DNA of 64,000 bases. It comes from Pedobacter sp. PF22-3. Lineage in GTDB: Bacteria; Bacteroidota; Bacteroidia; Sphingobacteriales; Sphingobacteriaceae. Below the pieces are notes generated by a model. The model saw only the letters and a program-made list of their open reading frames with translations. It ran no database searches and was not told where the DNA came from. The translations under genes and the position numbers were made by a program. How positions within the stretch are numbered: position 1 is the first letter of the stretch; the number at the start of each line of letters is the position of its first letter. The stretch lies in assembly GCF_026239555.1 (NCBI RefSeq), contig NZ_JAPIVP010000010.1, positions 124,001 through 188,000 on the forward strand, in the 5' to 3' direction. Shown in pieces: positions 25,855 to 35,517 of the stretch.

Positions 25855-26484
25855 ATGAAAAAAGTAATCGTATTTAGCATGATGATGGGCTTTAGTTTAG
25901 CAGGGTTTGCCCAAAAAGCAGATAGTACTAAAACAAACAAAATTACACTTAGAGGCGTAGCCGCTTCTGGCAATGAGGCTTTAATTGTAATAGACGGCAA
26001 TAAACAGTACTTAAGGGGACTTTCATCACTTAACGAGGTCAACCCAAACAACATTGAATCTGTAAGCATCTTAAAAGATAGCTTAGCAACGGCGCGGTAT
26101 GGCGCTGATGGTTTTGCAGGGGTAATAGAGGTTAAGACCAAAAATGGTTCTTTGAGCAATAATTATGAACCTAAAGCCGCTCAAACAGAAATGAACAAAT
26201 CTGATTTAAGAGGAAAAGTATCAGGATTTAGCGTGCGCCCCTCCATACCTAATATTGATACACCTAAAGAAATAAGATATTTATTGAACAGAGATTTTGA
26301 CCCCAAGGCAAAACCACTTTACGTTATAGATGGAAAAGAAGTTACCAATCCTAAAATAAATGAAGAATCCATAAAATCTGTTGTAGTGATAAAAGATGCC
26401 AGTTCTCAAAAACTATATGGCGATAAAGGCAAAAACGGAGTAATAATGATTACGACTAAAAAAGCAGCCTCACAGAGAAACTAA
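25855..26484 (+). CDS. Secreted protein with two TonB-receptor plug-like repeats
   Basis: The protein has 209 residues with signal peptide MKKVIVFSMMMGFSLAGFAQ. It contains two copies of a short plug-like module: ALIVIDGNKQYLRG...NIESVSILKDSLATARYGADGFAGVIEVKTKNG (about 43-100) and PLYVIDGKEV...SIKSVVVIKDASSQKLYGDKGKNGVIMITTKK (about 150-204). No barrel follows, so it is not a receptor. The same module ends the M56 protein 11 bp upstream. The two proteins could interact or compete for one partner (inference). Confidence 0.78.
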   Translation: MKKVIVFSMMMGFSLAGFAQKADSTKTNKITLRGVAASGNEALIVIDGNKQYLRGLSSLNEVNPNNIESVSILKDSLATARYGADGFAGVIEVKTKNGSLSNNYEPKAAQTEMNKSDLRGKVSGFSVRPSIPNIDTPKEIRYLLNRDFDPKAKPLYVIDGKEVTNPKINEESIKSVVVIKDASSQKLYGDKGKNGVIMITTKKAASQRN

Positions 26485-26514
26485 TTTTAATACATTAAAA
26501 AATTAATTTTCTCT

Positions 26515-26554
26515 AAACACAAAACCCCAGCAAAATTGCCGGGGTTTTGTGTTT
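26515..26554 (+). terminator. Terminator of the BlaI-M56-plug operon
   Basis: AAACACAAAACCCC pairs with GGGGTTTTGTGTTT, a 14-bp perfect stem with a 12-nt loop, 30 bp after the last stop codon. Confidence 0.9.
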
Positions 26555-26880
26555 TCTCTCCTGTCTCGGAAGACTAAATTTAGAAAATTTTTAATGTATA
26601 TGCAAATATTACAGAATAAAATTTCAATAAAGGCAAAAATTTAATATGCAAACATAAGATTATTATAACTTTCGCAAACTTTTATTTTGAGGGTAATTTA
26701 TTGCACAAGCTTTCGCTTTCAAAATTTAAAGTTTCATATGTTTTCATAATAGCATATAACTCTTAATAAAGCACCAATTAACAACTAGCTGCGCGCACAT
26801 CATTAAAAAACAGGAGTAGTTTAATTTTGCAATTTAATAATACCTAAGAATTACTGTTGTACTAATAACCTTAATTTAAA
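26555..26880. other. AT-rich gap without a recognised gene
   Basis: About 325 bp between the plug operon terminator and the sdh operon terminator. It is AT-rich, with no credible ORF and no strong hairpin. As both flanking operons end here, it needs no promoter. I see nothing to annotate. Confidence 0.5.
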
Positions 26881-26930
26881 CTAAAAAGCCCCCACTAGGT
26901 GGAGGCTTAGAATTCCGATAAATCGGAATA
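26881..26930 (-). terminator. Terminator of the sdh operon plus a palindrome
   Basis: On the minus strand, AAGCCTCCACC...GGGGGCTT (26908-26886) forms a stem followed by TTTTTAG, 30 bp past the sdhB stop. Between them lies a perfect palindrome ATTCCGAT-AA-ATCGGAAT (26912-26929). Confidence 0.75.
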
Positions 26931-26943
26931 CACAGTATATTTT

Positions 26944-27714
26944 TTAAACGGTTTCTTCTGAAACAAATTTTGCAGATGCAAAATCGCGGTTCATACGTGC
27001 AATGTTTTCTAAAGAGATTCCTTTAGGGCATTCGGCCTCACAGGCACCAGTATTGGTACAATTACCAAAACCTTCCGCATCCATTTGCGCAACCATGCTC
27101 TGTACCCTGCGGTAACGCTCTGGCTGGCCTTGTGGCAATAGTGCCAACTGAGAGATTTTAGCAGATACAAATAACATTGCCGAAGCATTTTTACAGGTTG
27201 CCACACAAGCACCGCAACCAATACAAGCTGCGGCTTCGAAAGCTGCATCTGCCTGCATTTTAGGGATTGGCAGGTTGTTCGCATCTTGTGCATTACCTGT
27301 GTTTACCGAAATAAAACCACCAGCAGCAATAACCCTATCAAATGCAGAACGATCTACAGTTAAATCTTTTACTACCGGAAAAGCTGCAGCTCTCCATGGC
27401 TCAACAACTATGGTATCGCCATCTTTGAAAGAGCGCATGTGCAACTGGCAGGTAGTTACCAAGTCTTTTGGTCCGTGTGGACGGCCGTTGATAAACATCG
27501 AGCACATTCCGCAGATTCCTTCGCGGCAATCGTGATCGAATACAACCGGCTCTTCACCTTTGTTAATTAATTGCTCGTTTAATACATCGAACATCTCTAA
27601 GAAAGACATATCCGGTGAAATATCGGCCAATTTATAATCTACCAAAGCACCTTTGGTATTGTTATTTTTTTGACGCCAAACTTTTAGCGTTAAGTTCATA
27701 TTTCCTGTACTCAT
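26944..27714 (-). CDS. sdhB: Succinate dehydrogenase/fumarate reductase iron-sulfur subunit
   Basis: This 256-residue protein carries three Fe-S clusters. The 2Fe-2S ligands lie in [20 protein letters not shown]...TTCQLHM. The 4Fe-4S and 3Fe-4S ligands lie in [13 protein letters not shown] and [15 protein letters not shown]. It passes electrons from the flavoprotein to menaquinone at the inner face of the membrane. It is the last gene of a sdhC-sdhA-sdhB operon. The length and CxxC patterns are those of the Bacteroidota type with a single cytochrome b subunit. Confidence 0.95.
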   Translation of the reverse strand: MSTGNMNLTLKVWRQKNNNTKGALVDYKLADISPDMSFLEMFDVLNEQLINKGEEPVVFDHDCREGICGMCSMFINGRPHGPKDLVTTCQLHMRSFKDGDTIVVEPWRAAAFPVVKDLTVDRSAFDRVIAAGGFISVNTGNAQDANNLPIPKMQADAAFEAAACIGCGACVATCKNASAMLFVSAKISQLALLPQGQPERYRRVQSMVAQMDAEGFGNCTNTGACEAECPKGISLENIARMNRDFASAKFVSEETV

Positions 27715-27732
27715 GATATTGAGATTTTAGGT

Positions 27733-27789
27733 AAGCGGGTTGCGCTTGGCGTTTGGCGATTACACGCTTTACGCTTAACGCTATACGCA
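27733..27789. repeat. Short-word repeat in the sdhA-sdhB gap
   Basis: The gap consists of imperfect 7-9-bp words: GCGCTTGGCG, TTTGGCGATT, ACGCTTTACGCTTAACGCTA and TACGC. Related words occur at 6064-6114 and 16131-16158. It sits inside an operon, so it should be transcribed, and could affect relative expression of sdhA and sdhB. Confidence 0.55.
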
Positions 27790-27792
27790 TCA

Positions 27793-29772
27793 CTATTTAT
27801 AACTTCTTTGTGCAACTTTAATATTTTCAAACTTCAATTCTTCTTTGTGAAGTTCGAAGTTTACACCTTCTTTAAATTCCCAGGCGGCAACGTAAGCATA
27901 GTTCTCATCATCACGTAATGCTTCACCTTCTTCTGTCTGATACTCTTCGCGGAAGTGACCACCACAACTTTCGTTACGGTTTAAGGCATCAATGCACATC
28001 AACTCGCCCAGTTCGATAAAATCAGCTACGCGCCCTGCTTTTTCCAGTTCAGGATTAAGCTCATTAACAGCTCCAGGTACACGAACATCGCTCCAGAATT
28101 CAGCACGTAAGGCCCTGATTTCCTGAATGGCTTCATTTAAACCTTTTTCGTTACGGGCCATACCGCATTTCTCCCACATAATGTGGCCTAAACGTTTATG
28201 GAAATGATCTACCGACTTGGTTCCTTTAATATTGACCAAAGTATTTAAAATACCTACAGCTCTGGATTCAGCTTCTACGAACGCAGGGTGATCGGTAGGA
28301 ATTGCTTTTACCGAAATTTCTTTTGATAGATAAGCGCCAATAGTGTAAGGTAGCACGAAGTAACCATCAGCCAAGCCTTGCATTAAAGCTGATGCACCTA
28401 AACGGTTAGCACCGTGATCTGAGAAGTTAGCTTCACCAGTGCAATATAATCCCGGTACAGAGGTCATCAGGTTATAATCAACCCACAAACCACCCATGGT
28501 GTAGTGAACCGCTGGATAAATACGCATTGGCGTTTCGTAAGGGTTCTCGCCAGTAATCTGCGCATACATATCAAACAGGTTACCATATTTTTCCTTGATC
28601 ACTGCAGTACCTAAACGCATGCAGGTTTCTTTATCCGGATTGTGGTTACCCGCTTTAGCAGCTTCGATTTTACCGTAACGTTCGGTATTGGCTTTAAAGT
28701 CTAAGTAAACAGCAAGTTTAGATGCTCCAACACCATAACCTGCATCACAACGCTCTTTCGCAGCACGTGAAGCCACATCACGGGGAACCAGGTTACCAAA
28801 AGCAGGATAACGGCGTTCTAAGTAATAATCTCTTTCATCTTCAGGAATTTCTGAAGCTTTACGGTTATCATCTTTCTTTTTAGGCACCCAAATCCGTCCA
28901 TCGTTACGCAACGATTCAGACATCAGGGTTAATTTAGATTGATGATCGCCAGAAACCGGAATACAGGTTGGGTGAATCTGCGTATAGCAAGGGTTTGCAA
29001 AATAAGCACCTTGTTTGTGCGCTTTCCAGGCTGCCGTTACATTACTTCCCATCGCATTGGTAGAAAGATAGAATACGTTACCGTAACCACCTGTTCCTAA
29101 TACTACCGCATGACCAAAGTGACGCTCGATTTCTCCTGTAATTAAGTTACGGGCAATAATACCACGTGCTTTGCCATCAATTTTAACAACCTCAAGCATT
29201 TCGTGGCGGGTATACATTTCTACTTTACCCATACCAATCTGGCGTTCTAAAGCAGAATATGCACCTAATAATAATTGCTGACCGGTTTGACCTGCAGCAT
29301 AGAAAGTGCGTTGAACCTGTGTACCACCAAATGAACGGTTATCTAACAAACCACCGTATTCGCGTGCCAAAGGCACACCCTGAGCCACACACTGATCTAT
29401 AATATTGGCGCTTACTTCAGCCAAACGATGCACATTGGCTTCGCGGGCACGGTAATCGCCACCTTTAATCGTATCGTAGAAAAGGCGATAAACACTATCA
29501 CCATCATTCTGATAGTTTTTTGCTGCGTTAATACCACCCTGAGCAGCAATGGAGTGTGCTCTACGTGGTGAATCCTGGAAACAAAAACATTTTACTTTGT
29601 AACCCATCTCAGCTAAAGTAGCCGCTGCCGAAGCACCTGCTAAACCTGAACCTACAATGATTACTTCAATAGTTCTTTTGTTCGATGGGTTAACCAAAGG
29701 CACAGAAGACTTATATTTTGTCCATTTACTGGTTAATTCGCCTTCTGGAATATTTGAATTAATATCTGACAT
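27793..29772 (-). CDS. sdhA: Succinate dehydrogenase/fumarate reductase flavoprotein subunit
   Basis: Starting at [17 protein letters not shown] (29772) the protein has 659 residues; a longer open frame overlaps sdhC and adds 30 unlikely residues. FAD binding is shown by [20 protein letters not shown] and the flavinylation segment [18 protein letters not shown]. Substrate-site parts include [10 protein letters not shown], the capping region with [12 protein letters not shown], and [24 protein letters not shown]. It oxidises succinate (or reduces fumarate) in the cytoplasm-facing part of complex II. It lies 17 bp after sdhC. Confidence 0.96.
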   Translation of the reverse strand: MSDINSNIPEGELTSKWTKYKSSVPLVNPSNKRTIEVIIVGSGLAGASAAATLAEMGYKVKCFCFQDSPRRAHSIAAQGGINAAKNYQNDGDSVYRLFYDTIKGGDYRAREANVHRLAEVSANIIDQCVAQGVPLAREYGGLLDNRSFGGTQVQRTFYAAGQTGQQLLLGAYSALERQIGMGKVEMYTRHEMLEVVKIDGKARGIIARNLITGEIERHFGHAVVLGTGGYGNVFYLSTNAMGSNVTAAWKAHKQGAYFANPCYTQIHPTCIPVSGDHQSKLTLMSESLRNDGRIWVPKKKDDNRKASEIPEDERDYYLERRYPAFGNLVPRDVASRAAKERCDAGYGVGASKLAVYLDFKANTERYGKIEAAKAGNHNPDKETCMRLGTAVIKEKYGNLFDMYAQITGENPYETPMRIYPAVHYTMGGLWVDYNLMTSVPGLYCTGEANFSDHGANRLGASALMQGLADGYFVLPYTIGAYLSKEISVKAIPTDHPAFVEAESRAVGILNTLVNIKGTKSVDHFHKRLGHIMWEKCGMARNEKGLNEAIQEIRALRAEFWSDVRVPGAVNELNPELEKAGRVADFIELGELMCIDALNRNESCGGHFREEYQTEEGEALRDDENYAYVAAWEFKEGVNFELHKEELKFENIKVAQRSYK

Positions 29773-29789
29773 ATCTTTTGTGCTAAAAA

Positions 29790-30470
29790 TTATTGAATAA
29801 GACCGAAATAAACTGCAATCGGCATGGCCGCGAAAAGGATCGAAATAATGATCGAATACCAAACGCCAGCTCCTTTAATTAGACCGTTATATTTTGAGTG
29901 GTTCCATCCTAATGTCTGGAATGCTGAAGCAAAACCATGCAATAAGTGGTAGCATAAAGAAAACATAGCCAGAATATACACAGCAACCCTTGCCGGATCC
30001 TGAAATTTTTCTTTCATTACCGCATAAAGATCTTCATGTCCGTTGGCATCAACTGTTGGAATGCCTGTAAAACGGGAAACTACCCAAAAATCTTTCAGGT
30101 GAACCACCAAAAAGATTAGCAAAAGCGTACCTAGCAAGCCCATAGAACGGCTGTACCATTTACTGTTTGCCTTACCATCGTTTACAGCATACTTAACCGG
30201 GCGCGCTTTCTGATTTTCCAAGGTTAAACGTAAGGCCTGAAAAATATGTGCAAGCAAACCAATAAATAACACAATCTCGCCAGCCCGGATAATCCAGTTG
30301 GTGGCCATAAAATGTGCGCCTACGTTAAATGTTAAGCCACCGTCGTTAATAAAAATTAAAGCATTAATACCACAGTGTACAATTAAAAAAAGTATCAGGA
30401 ACAAACCTGTAATACCCATGATGAATTTCTTCCCTATTGATGAAGAAAATGCATTTCCGAAACCACTCAT
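29790..30470 (-). CDS. sdhC: Succinate dehydrogenase cytochrome b subunit
   Basis: This 226-residue protein has five membrane helices, the single large anchor used in Bacteroidota and epsilon-proteobacterial-type complex II instead of separate SdhC and SdhD. Haem-ligand histidines lie in [33 protein letters not shown] and [17 protein letters not shown]. It anchors SdhAB and passes electrons to menaquinone. It is the first gene of the operon; the promoter is upstream of 30470. Confidence 0.94.
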   Translation of the reverse strand: MSGFGNAFSSSIGKKFIMGITGLFLILFLIVHCGINALIFINDGGLTFNVGAHFMATNWIIRAGEIVLFIGLLAHIFQALRLTLENQKARPVKYAVNDGKANSKWYSRSMGLLGTLLLIFLVVHLKDFWVVSRFTGIPTVDANGHEDLYAVMKEKFQDPARVAVYILAMFSLCYHLLHGFASAFQTLGWNHSKYNGLIKGAGVWYSIIISILFAAMPIAVYFGLIQ

Positions 30471-30763
30471 TTGATTAGGATTTATATCTAAATTTCTTGC
30501 AAAAGTATCTAATTATGAGTTTAATTTATAAACGATTATGACAAAACAGCGATAAAACATTTATTTAGAAACATTCTAAAGCATATTCGTAATTAATCGA
30601 AAGAATATGCGATTATTTAGTGTTTCGATTATCAATTTCAAGTTGCAGTATGGTGTTAAATAAAAGTTTTTGACTATTTAGAGATTAAGGTCATTAAGTT
30701 TAGATTGTAGAGATGATGATTTAAAAATAACAATTGTGTTCTTAATGATAAAAAACCTGATAA

Positions 30764-30989
30764 CCTAAGTTCAATTAATATTTTTATGTTGTGATCAATT
30801 TTTGCCTCTTTTCCTAACGCGATCGTCTTGCTGAACTTGTTTCAGCATCCTTCCTGTCAGATAGACCCTGAAATAAATTACCTTCGTTGAGCTCGCTTAA
30901 GGCTCGGTTTACTACGTAGCTTTCCGCTGCGCTACAGGTCAGGGTGACAACTTGAGTTGAAAATATTTACTGAAGATCTTTAAAGACGC
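30764..30989 (+). repeat. Long dispersed repeat, family B (copy 1)
   Basis: About 226 bp, from CCTAAGTTCAATT through CCTAACGCGATCGTC, GAGCTCGCTTAAGGCTCGG and GGTCAGGGTGAC, to GAAGATCTTTAAAG. An inverse copy is at 47759-47980 and matches along the whole length with scattered changes. Inside it, stems such as GCTGAAC/GTTTCAGC and CCCTGA/TCAGGG can form. It fills much of the 630-bp gap between sdhC and the cold-shock gene; the rest shows nothing. Confidence 0.8.
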
Positions 30990-31050
30990 ATTATTAATCA
31001 AATTCGGGTTGATAATAAGAATACTTAACTTATCAAAAATAAATGGCATA

Positions 31051-31082
31051 AAAAAAGTCCCGATTTGCATCGGGACTTTTTA
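31051..31082. terminator. Terminator of the cold-shock gene
   Basis: AAAAGTCCCGAT (31053-31064) pairs with ATCGGGACTTTT (31069-31080) with a 4-nt loop, and A/T tracts lie on both sides. It follows the cold-shock gene on the minus strand by about 20 bp. Confidence 0.88.
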
Positions 31083-31104
31083 CGATTTATGTATTCGAGT
31101 TTTC

Positions 31105-31296
31105 TTAAGCTACTTTAACATTTACCGCGTTTAGGCCTTTTCTACCTTCTTCTACATCGTAGTTTACGGTATCATTCTCGCGAATGTTGTCGATTAAGCC
31201 TGAAGCATGAACAAAAATTTCGGCATCGCCATTAGATGGAGTAATGAATCCGAAACCTTTAGTTTCATTAAAAAATTTTACTGTTCCTTGTTGCAT
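31105..31296 (-). CDS. Cold-shock domain protein
   Basis: Start at MQQGTVKFFNETKGFGF (31296) gives the normal 63 residues; the longer frame adds 17 unlike the family. RNP1 (KGFGFIT) and RNP2 (IFVHAS) are present. It binds single-stranded RNA and DNA as an RNA chaperone. The ~250-bp AT-rich region upstream could hold a structured leader, as csp genes often have, but I could not identify one. Confidence 0.95.
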   Translation of the reverse strand: MQQGTVKFFNETKGFGFITPSNGDAEIFVHASGLIDNIRENDTVNYDVEEGRKGLNAVNVKVA

Positions 31297-31555
31297 TGTA
31301 TTGTATTTTAATTTTACCAAAGATATGGTTAAATACCTATAAATCAATTTTTTATTTTTTTTATTAAATAATTTATGTTAAATACATTGTCTATATGCCC
31401 TTTAAGGCCTTTTTAAGGCCAAATTTAATTTATCAATTATTGTAGTATTACCTGGTTTCACCTAGAAATACTTTCAAAATAGGATTAGCCCATTCACTTT
31501 TCTGCGTAAAAAACAAACTTATTGCAAAAGTAAACTTCCGCAATTAAAGCCTACG

Positions 31556-32059
31556 TTAGCTATAAACAAGACTTTCGTACTGCTCATCATTCACCGTCAC
31601 ATTTTCGGTAATTTTTACAACTAATCTTTCATTACCCCTATCACTATAGCTTAGAATAAGCAAATCACCAACGATTTCATGTAAAATTAACTTTGGGCTG
31701 GTATAAGTGATGGAAACGACGTGCGCTGCTTTATTTAACAGATCAGAAGCATAAATATGCAATTCGGCACAATCAAAAAGGATCGGATGATCCTCAAGAT
31801 CATTTAAAACAGGTATTTTATATTCTAACGCTGCAATGCTGTTCATTACCGAATACTGAAGTTTCTGATGTAGCGTAATGGCCTTTTCATTGGCCTGTTG
31901 CATCTGAGAAAAAGTATGCAGGCGCTGATCTAAGCTGTATATTTTTGATCTTTTTTGAAATTCTTTATAAGTATCATGAAATATCCGTCTTTCAAACTCT
32001 GTTCTGCTCATGAAATTGAAATATTGTTTTACACTCAGGTTAATACTAGCTAAAGCCAT
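31556..32059 (-). CDS. Hypothetical protein
   Basis: 167 residues, or 151 if translation starts at MSRTEFERRIFHD (32011). No signal peptide or membrane helix. The first half is helical and charged, with QQANEKAITLHQKLQYSVMNS as a possible coiled coil. The second half looks beta-rich (AAHVVSITYTSPKLILHEIVGDLLILSYSDRG). I do not recognise the family. It stands alone between the cold-shock gene and a 400-bp gap. Confidence 0.6.
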   Translation of the reverse strand: MALASINLSVKQYFNFMSRTEFERRIFHDTYKEFQKRSKIYSLDQRLHTFSQMQQANEKAITLHQKLQYSVMNSIAALEYKIPVLNDLEDHPILFDCAELHIYASDLLNKAAHVVSITYTSPKLILHEIVGDLLILSYSDRGNERLVVKITENVTVNDEQYESLVYS

Positions 32060-32330
32060 AACATTCGGTTTTTGTTGCTGATTCCAATATGGAAAAATAA
32101 AAGTTAATTGCTACCGGTAAAGGTTGTTGATCAATCAGTAATAGCGAAACTAAATCTTGATTATGAAAAACGGATGAATATTGTTTTGCGTATAAGAAAG
32201 GGGGCTGATCAAATAAGATTTAAGGTATTTTAACAAATAACCTTTTCGCTACTCAGATCTATTGTCAATCCTGAACACAGTAAAGAATCTCCGCCCATAA
32301 AATACGGAACCTAACATTCAGTATAATAAA

Positions 32331-32367
32331 CTCTCCGTGTTCTTCTGTGTTCATCCGTGGCAAAAAA
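32331..32367. repeat. Short-word repeat (CTCCGTG type)
   Basis: CTCTCCGTGTTCTTCTGTG followed by TTCATCCGTGGC: three spaced CNGTG words. The same type occurs at 62886-62925 and weakly at 16087. It is the only structure seen in the 407-bp gap 32060-32466, which has no credible gene. Confidence 0.45.
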
Positions 32368-32466
32368 TAACGCGATGAGATTATCCCGATTCATTTTTTT
32401 AAAAACAGTTTAATTTCTGGCAGGTTATTACTACACAAAACATGTATAACTAAAATCATTACCGAT

Positions 32467-32811
32467 ATGGAAACGAGAAACAACCATGCATTAATCCAAA
32501 CCTTACTGGATTGTGCGCTAGCTTGTGAACACTGTGCATCATCTTGCTTAAAGGAAGAAGATATCAAAATGATGATTGATTGTATTAAACTCGATAGAGA
32601 TTGTGCAGATATTTGTACGCAAGCAGCGAGACTGTTACAGAGAGATTCAGTTATAGGGCATCAATATTTGCTGTTGTGCGAAGAAATATGCAGGCTTTGT
32701 GCGGCTGAGTGTAGCAAGCATGATCACGAACACTGCAGACAATGCGCGGTGGCTTGTGAAGAATGTGCAGCGGCCTGCCACGCTAACCACGAACCTATCA
32801 AACAGGACTAA
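32467..32811 (+). CDS. Four-helix bundle copper-binding-type protein (Cys-rich, Csp/DUF326-like)
   Basis: This 114-residue protein has 17 cysteines set on helices in CxxxC/CxxC spacing: LLDCALACEHCASSCLKE, CIKLDRDCADICTQAA, CEEICRLCAAECSKH, CRQCAVACEECAAACH. This matches Csp copper-storage proteins and related DUF326 proteins, where Cys line the core and bind many Cu(I). There is no export signal, so it would be a cytosolic form. No copper pump lies beside it. Metal identity is inferred from the family. Confidence 0.88.
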   Translation: METRNNHALIQTLLDCALACEHCASSCLKEEDIKMMIDCIKLDRDCADICTQAARLLQRDSVIGHQYLLLCEEICRLCAAECSKHDHEHCRQCAVACEECAAACHANHEPIKQD

Positions 32812-32814
32812 ATA

Positions 32815-32850
32815 AAAAAGGCTTCCCAAATTAAATTGTGAAGCCTTTTA
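32815..32850. terminator. Bidirectional terminator
   Basis: AAAAGGCTTC pairs with GAAGCCTTTT (32840-32849), with A- and T-rich flanks. It lies between the converging Cys-rich protein gene and the HtrA protease gene. Confidence 0.85.
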
Positions 32851-32869
32851 AACTATTTATTACAATCAA

Positions 32870-34417
32870 TTACTGGGCAGGGAAACTGTAATTATATGAA
32901 CCTTGCTCACTTACACCAGAAATACTTACCATATTGTTTCTGCCTAAAGGCAATGCTTTTTGAACATCAGCCACAGAATTTACGGGTTGTCCATTCACTT
33001 TGGTGATAATTAAACCTTTTTCTACCCCAATATTGTCGAAAGCTTTACCAGTGGTAACCGATGTTACAACCACACCACTGTTAATGCCATATTTCGATTT
33101 TTGCGCTTGAGTAGCAGGAACAAAGGTTGCGCCTAGTTTCGAAACTTCCAGGCTTTTACCTGCAGCATTTTTAGCGGTAAGTCCAACGCTCGCTTCTCCT
33201 TTTAAAGTTACGGTATAATCTTTAAGTGCACCATCTCTTAACACGGTTAATTTAACTTTATCGCCAGGATTTAAACGGCCTACTCTTTCCTGAAGATCAG
33301 GCGAATCGTTAATCACTACTCCATCAACTTTTTTAATGACGTCACCTGCTTTAATGCCCGCCGCCGCAGCACCGCCGCCAGCTACTACATCATTAACGTA
33401 TAAACCACTTATTTCGTTGGTTTTAATGCCTTCAGGTTTATCTTCACCACTTAACGGCACAAAGTTTACACCAATATAACCACGTTTAACAGAACCATAC
33501 TTCATAAAATCGTCTACAATTTTACGGGCAAGGTTAACTGGAATAGCAAATCCATATCCTTGGTTATACCCGCTCTGAGATGCGATTGCTGAGTTGATAC
33601 CTACCAATTCGCCATTAGCATTTACGAGGGCACCGCCGCTGTTACCAGGGTTAATGGCAGCATCTGTTTGGATAAATGATTCGATACTGGTATTTGCCGG
33701 ACGATCTGGTCTTTTACCAGTTCGTTGGTATTCGCGATATTCCTCTTCTGTTATTTCATTGCCTTGTTGCTCACGGCCAATTATACCAATACTACGGTTT
33801 TTTGCACTTACAATACCAGCTGTTACAGTTGTATTTAAATCTAACGGAAAACCAACAGCCAATACCCATTCTCCAACCTGAACATTATCCGAATTACCCA
33901 TTTTTACTACAGGTAAACCAGTCGCATTTACTTTAATTAATGCTAAATCTGTATTTGGGTCGCGGCCAATTACTTTTGCTTCAACCTTACGTCTATCTGT
34001 TAAAACCACTTCAACTTTCTCCGCATTTTCTACTACGTGGTTGTTGGTTACGATATAACCATCCTGACTGATAATTACACCGGAACCTGACGCAGCCCTT
34101 GGCTGACGCTGCATCTGGCGGCCACCGCCGCCGAAGAAATCTTCCATCATATCAAAAGGAGAAGAAGAACCCTGGCCTTTCGATGCCGCGTAAGTTGTTT
34201 TAATGTGAACCACACCCGGCGCAACTGCTGCTGCAGCCTGTGTAAAATCTGTAGCACCTGCTGATGATACTTTTAGTGGATTATTGGCAAAATACAAATT
34301 CTGTTTTTCAGTAATGGTACTGCCTGTTTGGTTACGCTCAAATAATTTGTAACCTCCAATTGCTGCTGCCCCACCTATAAAAGCAGCTAACACGGTAATT
34401 CCTAATATTTTTTTCAT
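32870..34417 (-). CDS. Do/HtrA family periplasmic serine protease
   Basis: This 515-residue periplasmic protease and chaperone has an N-terminal signal anchor (ILGITVLAAFIGGAAAIGGYKLF). The triad is His127 (IVTNNHVVENA), Asp157 (DPNTDLALIKV) and Ser260 (INPGNSGGALV). Two PDZ domains follow, about 310-400 (GYIGVNFVPLSGED, GIKAGDVIKKVDG) and 420-510. The glycine-rich loop FFGGGGRQMQRQ is typical of the LA loop. It degrades or refolds misfolded envelope proteins. It is a single gene, divergent from dapF. Confidence 0.94.
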   Translation of the reverse strand: MKKILGITVLAAFIGGAAAIGGYKLFERNQTGSTITEKQNLYFANNPLKVSSAGATDFTQAAAAVAPGVVHIKTTYAASKGQGSSSPFDMMEDFFGGGGRQMQRQPRAASGSGVIISQDGYIVTNNHVVENAEKVEVVLTDRRKVEAKVIGRDPNTDLALIKVNATGLPVVKMGNSDNVQVGEWVLAVGFPLDLNTTVTAGIVSAKNRSIGIIGREQQGNEITEEEYREYQRTGKRPDRPANTSIESFIQTDAAINPGNSGGALVNANGELVGINSAIASQSGYNQGYGFAIPVNLARKIVDDFMKYGSVKRGYIGVNFVPLSGEDKPEGIKTNEISGLYVNDVVAGGGAAAAGIKAGDVIKKVDGVVINDSPDLQERVGRLNPGDKVKLTVLRDGALKDYTVTLKGEASVGLTAKNAAGKSLEVSKLGATFVPATQAQKSKYGINSGVVVTSVTTGKAFDNIGVEKGLIITKVNGQPVNSVADVQKALPLGRNNMVSISGVSEQGSYNYSFPAQ

Positions 34418-34728
34418 GTGTATGTATTTTGTTTTCTAAAGCCATGATTATTATAAGCTAATCTGCTAGCAAATGGTTTAGCTCATAATATTCATTTATT
34501 AAATGTTCTTATTTGCGGGAGCGTTTTTCATTTTGATTTAAGCAGGATGCTCCAGCAGTTTTTATCTGCTCAAATTTTCTTTAGTAAGTTTATTCAAATT
34601 TAATACCATATAAACGATATTTGTATCCTCAAAGCACTTAGTTTTGTGTTAAAAAATGTTAAATTAAAAAACACAATCCGCTTATTACCTTTTGCAACTC
34701 AAATATTGCATTAAAAAATGAAGCTTTA
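34418..34728. other. Divergent promoter region of htrA-like gene and dapF
   Basis: 311 bp without a gene. It must hold promoters for both flanking genes. It is AT-rich; TAnnTTTG-like sequences exist but none is clear enough to single out. Confidence 0.4.
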
Positions 34729-35511
34729 ATGAAAATTAATTTTTATAAATACCAGGGCGCAGGCAACGATTTCATTTTAATAGACCACACTACCAGTCCG
34801 TTAAAAAATATTGACAGTCAATTAGTTGAACAACTATGCCACAGAAGATTTGGCATTGGCGCCGATGGATTAATGTTTATCACTAAGCATAAGGATTATG
34901 ATTTTGAAATGCATTATTTTAATGCCGATGGCAAACCTGGCAGCATGTGTGGAAATGGTGGCAGATGCATCGTGGCCTTTGCCAAACAGCTAGGCATTAT
35001 CGACCGCGAAACAAACTTTTTGGCAGTAGATGGGCCACATTATGCCAGAATTTCAGAAAATGGAGAATGGGTCGATTTACAAATGATTGATGTTGGAACC
35101 ATTACCAAGGACGGTGAAGCATATGTATTGAATACCGGTTCGCCACATTACGTTGCACTACAAAGTGATCTAAAAGATTTTGACGTTTTCACCAAAGGAA
35201 AAGACATCCGTTATAATGCAATATATGCAGAAAAGGGTATAAATGTAAACTTTGTTGAAGATAAAGGCGATCATTTATTTGTACGTACTTATGAGCGCGG
35301 TGTTGAAGATGAAACATATGCTTGCGGCACTGGTGTAACTGCGGTTGCAATGGCCATTGCCAAACATAAAAACCAAATGGGTCATATTAAAACCGACATT
35401 AAGGTTTTGGGTGGCGATATTAAAATAGAATTCGATTACGACGGCAAAACATTTACCAATGTATTTTTATGCGGTCCAGCGAAATTGGTTTTCGAAGGAG
35501 AAGTGGAATAA
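34729..35511 (+). CDS. dapF: Diaminopimelate epimerase
   Basis: This 260-residue enzyme converts LL- to meso-diaminopimelate for peptidoglycan and lysine synthesis. The N-terminus (INFYKYQGAGNDFILID) is typical. The catalytic Cys pair is Cys74 (GSMCGNGGRC) and Cys199 (DETYACGTGVTAVA). FNADGKPGSMCGNG is the family signature. It stands alone, facing the converging small lipoprotein gene 6 bp away. Confidence 0.96.
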   Translation: MKINFYKYQGAGNDFILIDHTTSPLKNIDSQLVEQLCHRRFGIGADGLMFITKHKDYDFEMHYFNADGKPGSMCGNGGRCIVAFAKQLGIIDRETNFLAVDGPHYARISENGEWVDLQMIDVGTITKDGEAYVLNTGSPHYVALQSDLKDFDVFTKGKDIRYNAIYAEKGINVNFVEDKGDHLFVRTYERGVEDETYACGTGVTAVAMAIAKHKNQMGHIKTDIKVLGGDIKIEFDYDGKTFTNVFLCGPAKLVFEGEVE

Positions 35512-35517
35512 GCAAAC

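Noticed and set aside
26912..26929. ATTCCGAT/ATCGGAAT palindrome as an operator
   Set aside because: It lies between the sdhB stop and its terminator, at the end of an operon, so a promoter-operator role is unlikely.
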